The position numbers and the translations under genes were made by a program. This document shows positions 21,170 through 22,500 of a stretch of 22,500 nt of DNA, piece by piece; the stretch's first letter is position 1; every line of letters begins with the position of its first letter. This stretch comes from Trachelipus rathkii (lineage: Eukaryota; Arthropoda; Malacostraca; Isopoda; Trachelipodidae). The DNA is taken from positions 1 to 22,500 of the forward strand of contig JABUQX010097299.1 in the NCBI GenBank assembly GCA_015478945.1, given 5' to 3'. Below the pieces are notes generated by a model. That model saw only the letters and a list, made by a program, of their open reading frames with translations, was not told the origin of the DNA and ran no database searches.

Positions 21170-21915
21170 TCAACCACCAAATAGTGATCAGATAAGCCCC
21201 TAACCTGCCCCTCTGAATACATTTACATCTAGTAATCTGCCTCTATCCTAGTCTGATTCTTATACCACATAACCAGTAAACGGCCTCCCCCGTTATCTCA
21301 CTCTCATGTTATCCTTATGGTTTCACTTTTCTTTGAACCAGATAATTCACTATCATCTTCTAGTTCAAACCATAGACTCTATACAGACTCTCCATTAACA
21401 TTCCTTTCCCCTACCCCAAATGGACCTATAATTCTCCCCATCTTCTCTCTTCCCACTCCTGCATTCAAATCTCCTAATAAACATATATTTTTATCATTAA
21501 CCCACGAAACTTTCCACAACCATTCATTCAACCACACTCCAATGCTTTCTCATCTCCTCCTCCTCGCTCCATTTACTGTTGCATACGCTCTATATTAAAA
21601 CCCACATTCCCCCCACCAAATTTCCCCTTAACCCACATTATTTCTCGATTCACTAATTTGCATCAGAACTTTTACCTTTATCCACACCTCTTTCCTCACT
21701 AACTAATTCTCTACCGTCCTTCTCCCTCGCCCTCACTCTCCTCGTTTCAACCCCGAAATCATAAACCCTTATTTTTCCAAAGACCTATGCTCTCTTATCT
21801 TTCAGCTTTGTTTTCTGTCAACTCCTAGCACATCCAAGACCTTTTTTCTTCGGAACATTAAACCCCACTTTCTCCCTTTTTCAGATACTCATTTATTCCT
21901 CTCACATTCATACAA
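21170..21915 (-). pseudogene. Endonuclease domain remnant of the retrotransposon
   Basis: Apurinic-type endonuclease motifs can be read on the minus strand. NVRGIN is at 21,891-21,908 (N-terminal Asn motif). LGVD is at 21,827-21,838, where the following catalytic Glu codon is disturbed by two small insertions. GDLNA is at 21,460-21,474, inside an unbroken stretch reading WVNDKNICLLGDLNA. LSDHYLVV, with the terminal Asp-His pair, spans about 21,172-21,195. The Asp/Asn and Asp/His catalytic pairs survive in codons, but frame changes and stops between the motifs abolish the domain. EN stands at the 5' end with no separate upstream ORF visible, as in RTE elements. Confidence 0.85.
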
Positions 21916-22020
21916 CCCCACTCTAATCTACTCTCTTTTGCCCATCCTATCTCTTTACTCACCCTCACTCTCCTTAATCTGACCCTCTTATTCACACACT
22001 CTCTTTCTTCTATTTTCCCA

Positions 22021-22232
22021 ATATATATATATCATATAATACGTATAGTATACTATATATATATAATATTATCTATATATAATAATATATATATATTATA
22101 ATATATATATAATAATATATTAATATATATTATATAATATATATAAATATATATTATATATATTATAATATATATATATATAATTATATATTATATAATA
22201 TATATATATAATATATAATATATATATATAAA

Positions 22233-22264
<32 letters not shown>

Positions 22265-22266
22265 AA
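22021..22266. repeat. (TA)n microsatellite, imperfect
   Basis: About 245 bases of TA with AATA interruptions, abutting the 5' end of the retrotransposon remnant. Confidence 0.95.
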
Positions 22267-22500
22267 ACTTAATTATAACTTAAAATCCACTTAGGCACAA
22301 GAAATGGGGAAAAATTTCAAATATTAAATTTTAGCTTGAAGATAAGTTTCAGAATACATAATGAATATTTTATTTTTATTCTTACGAATGAGTGGTCTTA
22401 ACTTCGAAATTGAATGAATAATTTCGGAAAATTACACAAGCAGAGAAGAAGAAGAGAAATTGCTGGTGGATCGATTAAAATTATTATTCCTACAACATCC
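22267..22500. other. Unique AT-rich segment at the window end
   Basis: No open frame or repeat is recognised in the last about 230 bases. A purine-rich GAAGAAGAAGAG string lies at 22,444-22,456. Confidence 0.5.

Larger units (their letters stand above)
18881..22020 (-). pseudogene. Decayed non-LTR retrotransposon (endonuclease + reverse transcriptase), RTE-like
   Basis: A nearly full-length but inactive element read from about 22,010 down to 18,891. An intact copy would encode one polyprotein that nicks target DNA with its endonuclease and copies its RNA into the nick. Motifs are found in the family order: EN (NVRG, LGVD, GDLNA, SDHY), linker (EWWNEEV), RT (GKSTGLDG, LYKGKG, EEQGGFR, RGLRQGC, FA/DD), then C-terminal RMLRW. 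They lie in different frames with many stops, so tens of small indels and substitutions have accumulated. The element lies between two (TA)n arrays. The 10-mer TATTTTCCCA occurs at both edges (18,881-18,890 and 22,011-22,020), a possible target duplication. Plus-strand open frames at 18,902-19,216, 19,420-19,809 and 21,317-21,598 are antisense shadows rich in Ser, Leu and Pro. The size of about 3.1 kb suits RTE, but related clades are not excluded. Confidence 0.9.

Overview
The window looks like non-coding, repeat-rich nuclear DNA from an animal. The sequence is strongly AT-rich, has no intact gene and no long open frame, and carries many (TA)n arrays plus one decayed non-LTR retrotransposon. 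The microsatellite load and the sequence type of the retrotransposon (endonuclease + reverse transcriptase + an 'RMLRW' C-terminal segment) suggest an arthropod, perhaps a decapod crustacean. That assignment is an inference and could be wrong. I found no rRNA, convincing tRNA, CRISPR array, prokaryotic operon or host protein gene.

Layout. Bases 1-5,600 are AT-rich and non-coding. They contain one copy (about 590-2,080) of an unidentified repeat of roughly 1.5 kb and a degenerate tandem repeat near 4.6-4.9 kb. Bases 5,620-5,930 hold a polypyrimidine tract followed by a GC-rich, G-run minisatellite. Bases 6,150-6,540 are two (TA)n-type blocks around a short unique segment. Bases 6,540-13,900 are again AT-rich and non-coding. 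They contain the second, inverted copy of the 1.5 kb repeat (about 8,370-9,960) and a small GC-rich block at 13,232-13,451. From about 13.9 kb on, (TA)n and (TG)n arrays alternate with unique segments, mostly a few hundred bases long. One of these segments (17,429-18,066) has matching ends like a short DNA transposon. Bases 18,848-22,020 are a retrotransposon remnant on the minus strand, lying between two (TA)n arrays. The last about 240 bases are unique and unassigned.

The retrotransposon is the only protein-coding remnant. Read on the minus strand it shows, in order, apurinic-endonuclease-like motifs (NVRG, LGVD, GDLNA, SDHY), a linker motif (EWWNEEV), reverse transcriptase motifs (GKSTGLDG, EEQGGFR, RGLRQGC, FA/DD) and a C-terminal RMLRW segment. 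Many frameshifts and stops break it, so it is inactive. The size of about 3.1 kb, the EN-RT order and the short-repeat 3' end fit an RTE-like element, but the clade is not proven.

The strongest unexplained signal is the inverted pair 590-2,080 / 8,370-9,960. The two copies align base for base over long stretches, and the differences are mostly small insertions and deletions. This is either an undescribed repeat family present in two opposite copies, or partly an effect of uncorrected long-read errors. The window alone cannot separate these. I see no convincing new molecular system.
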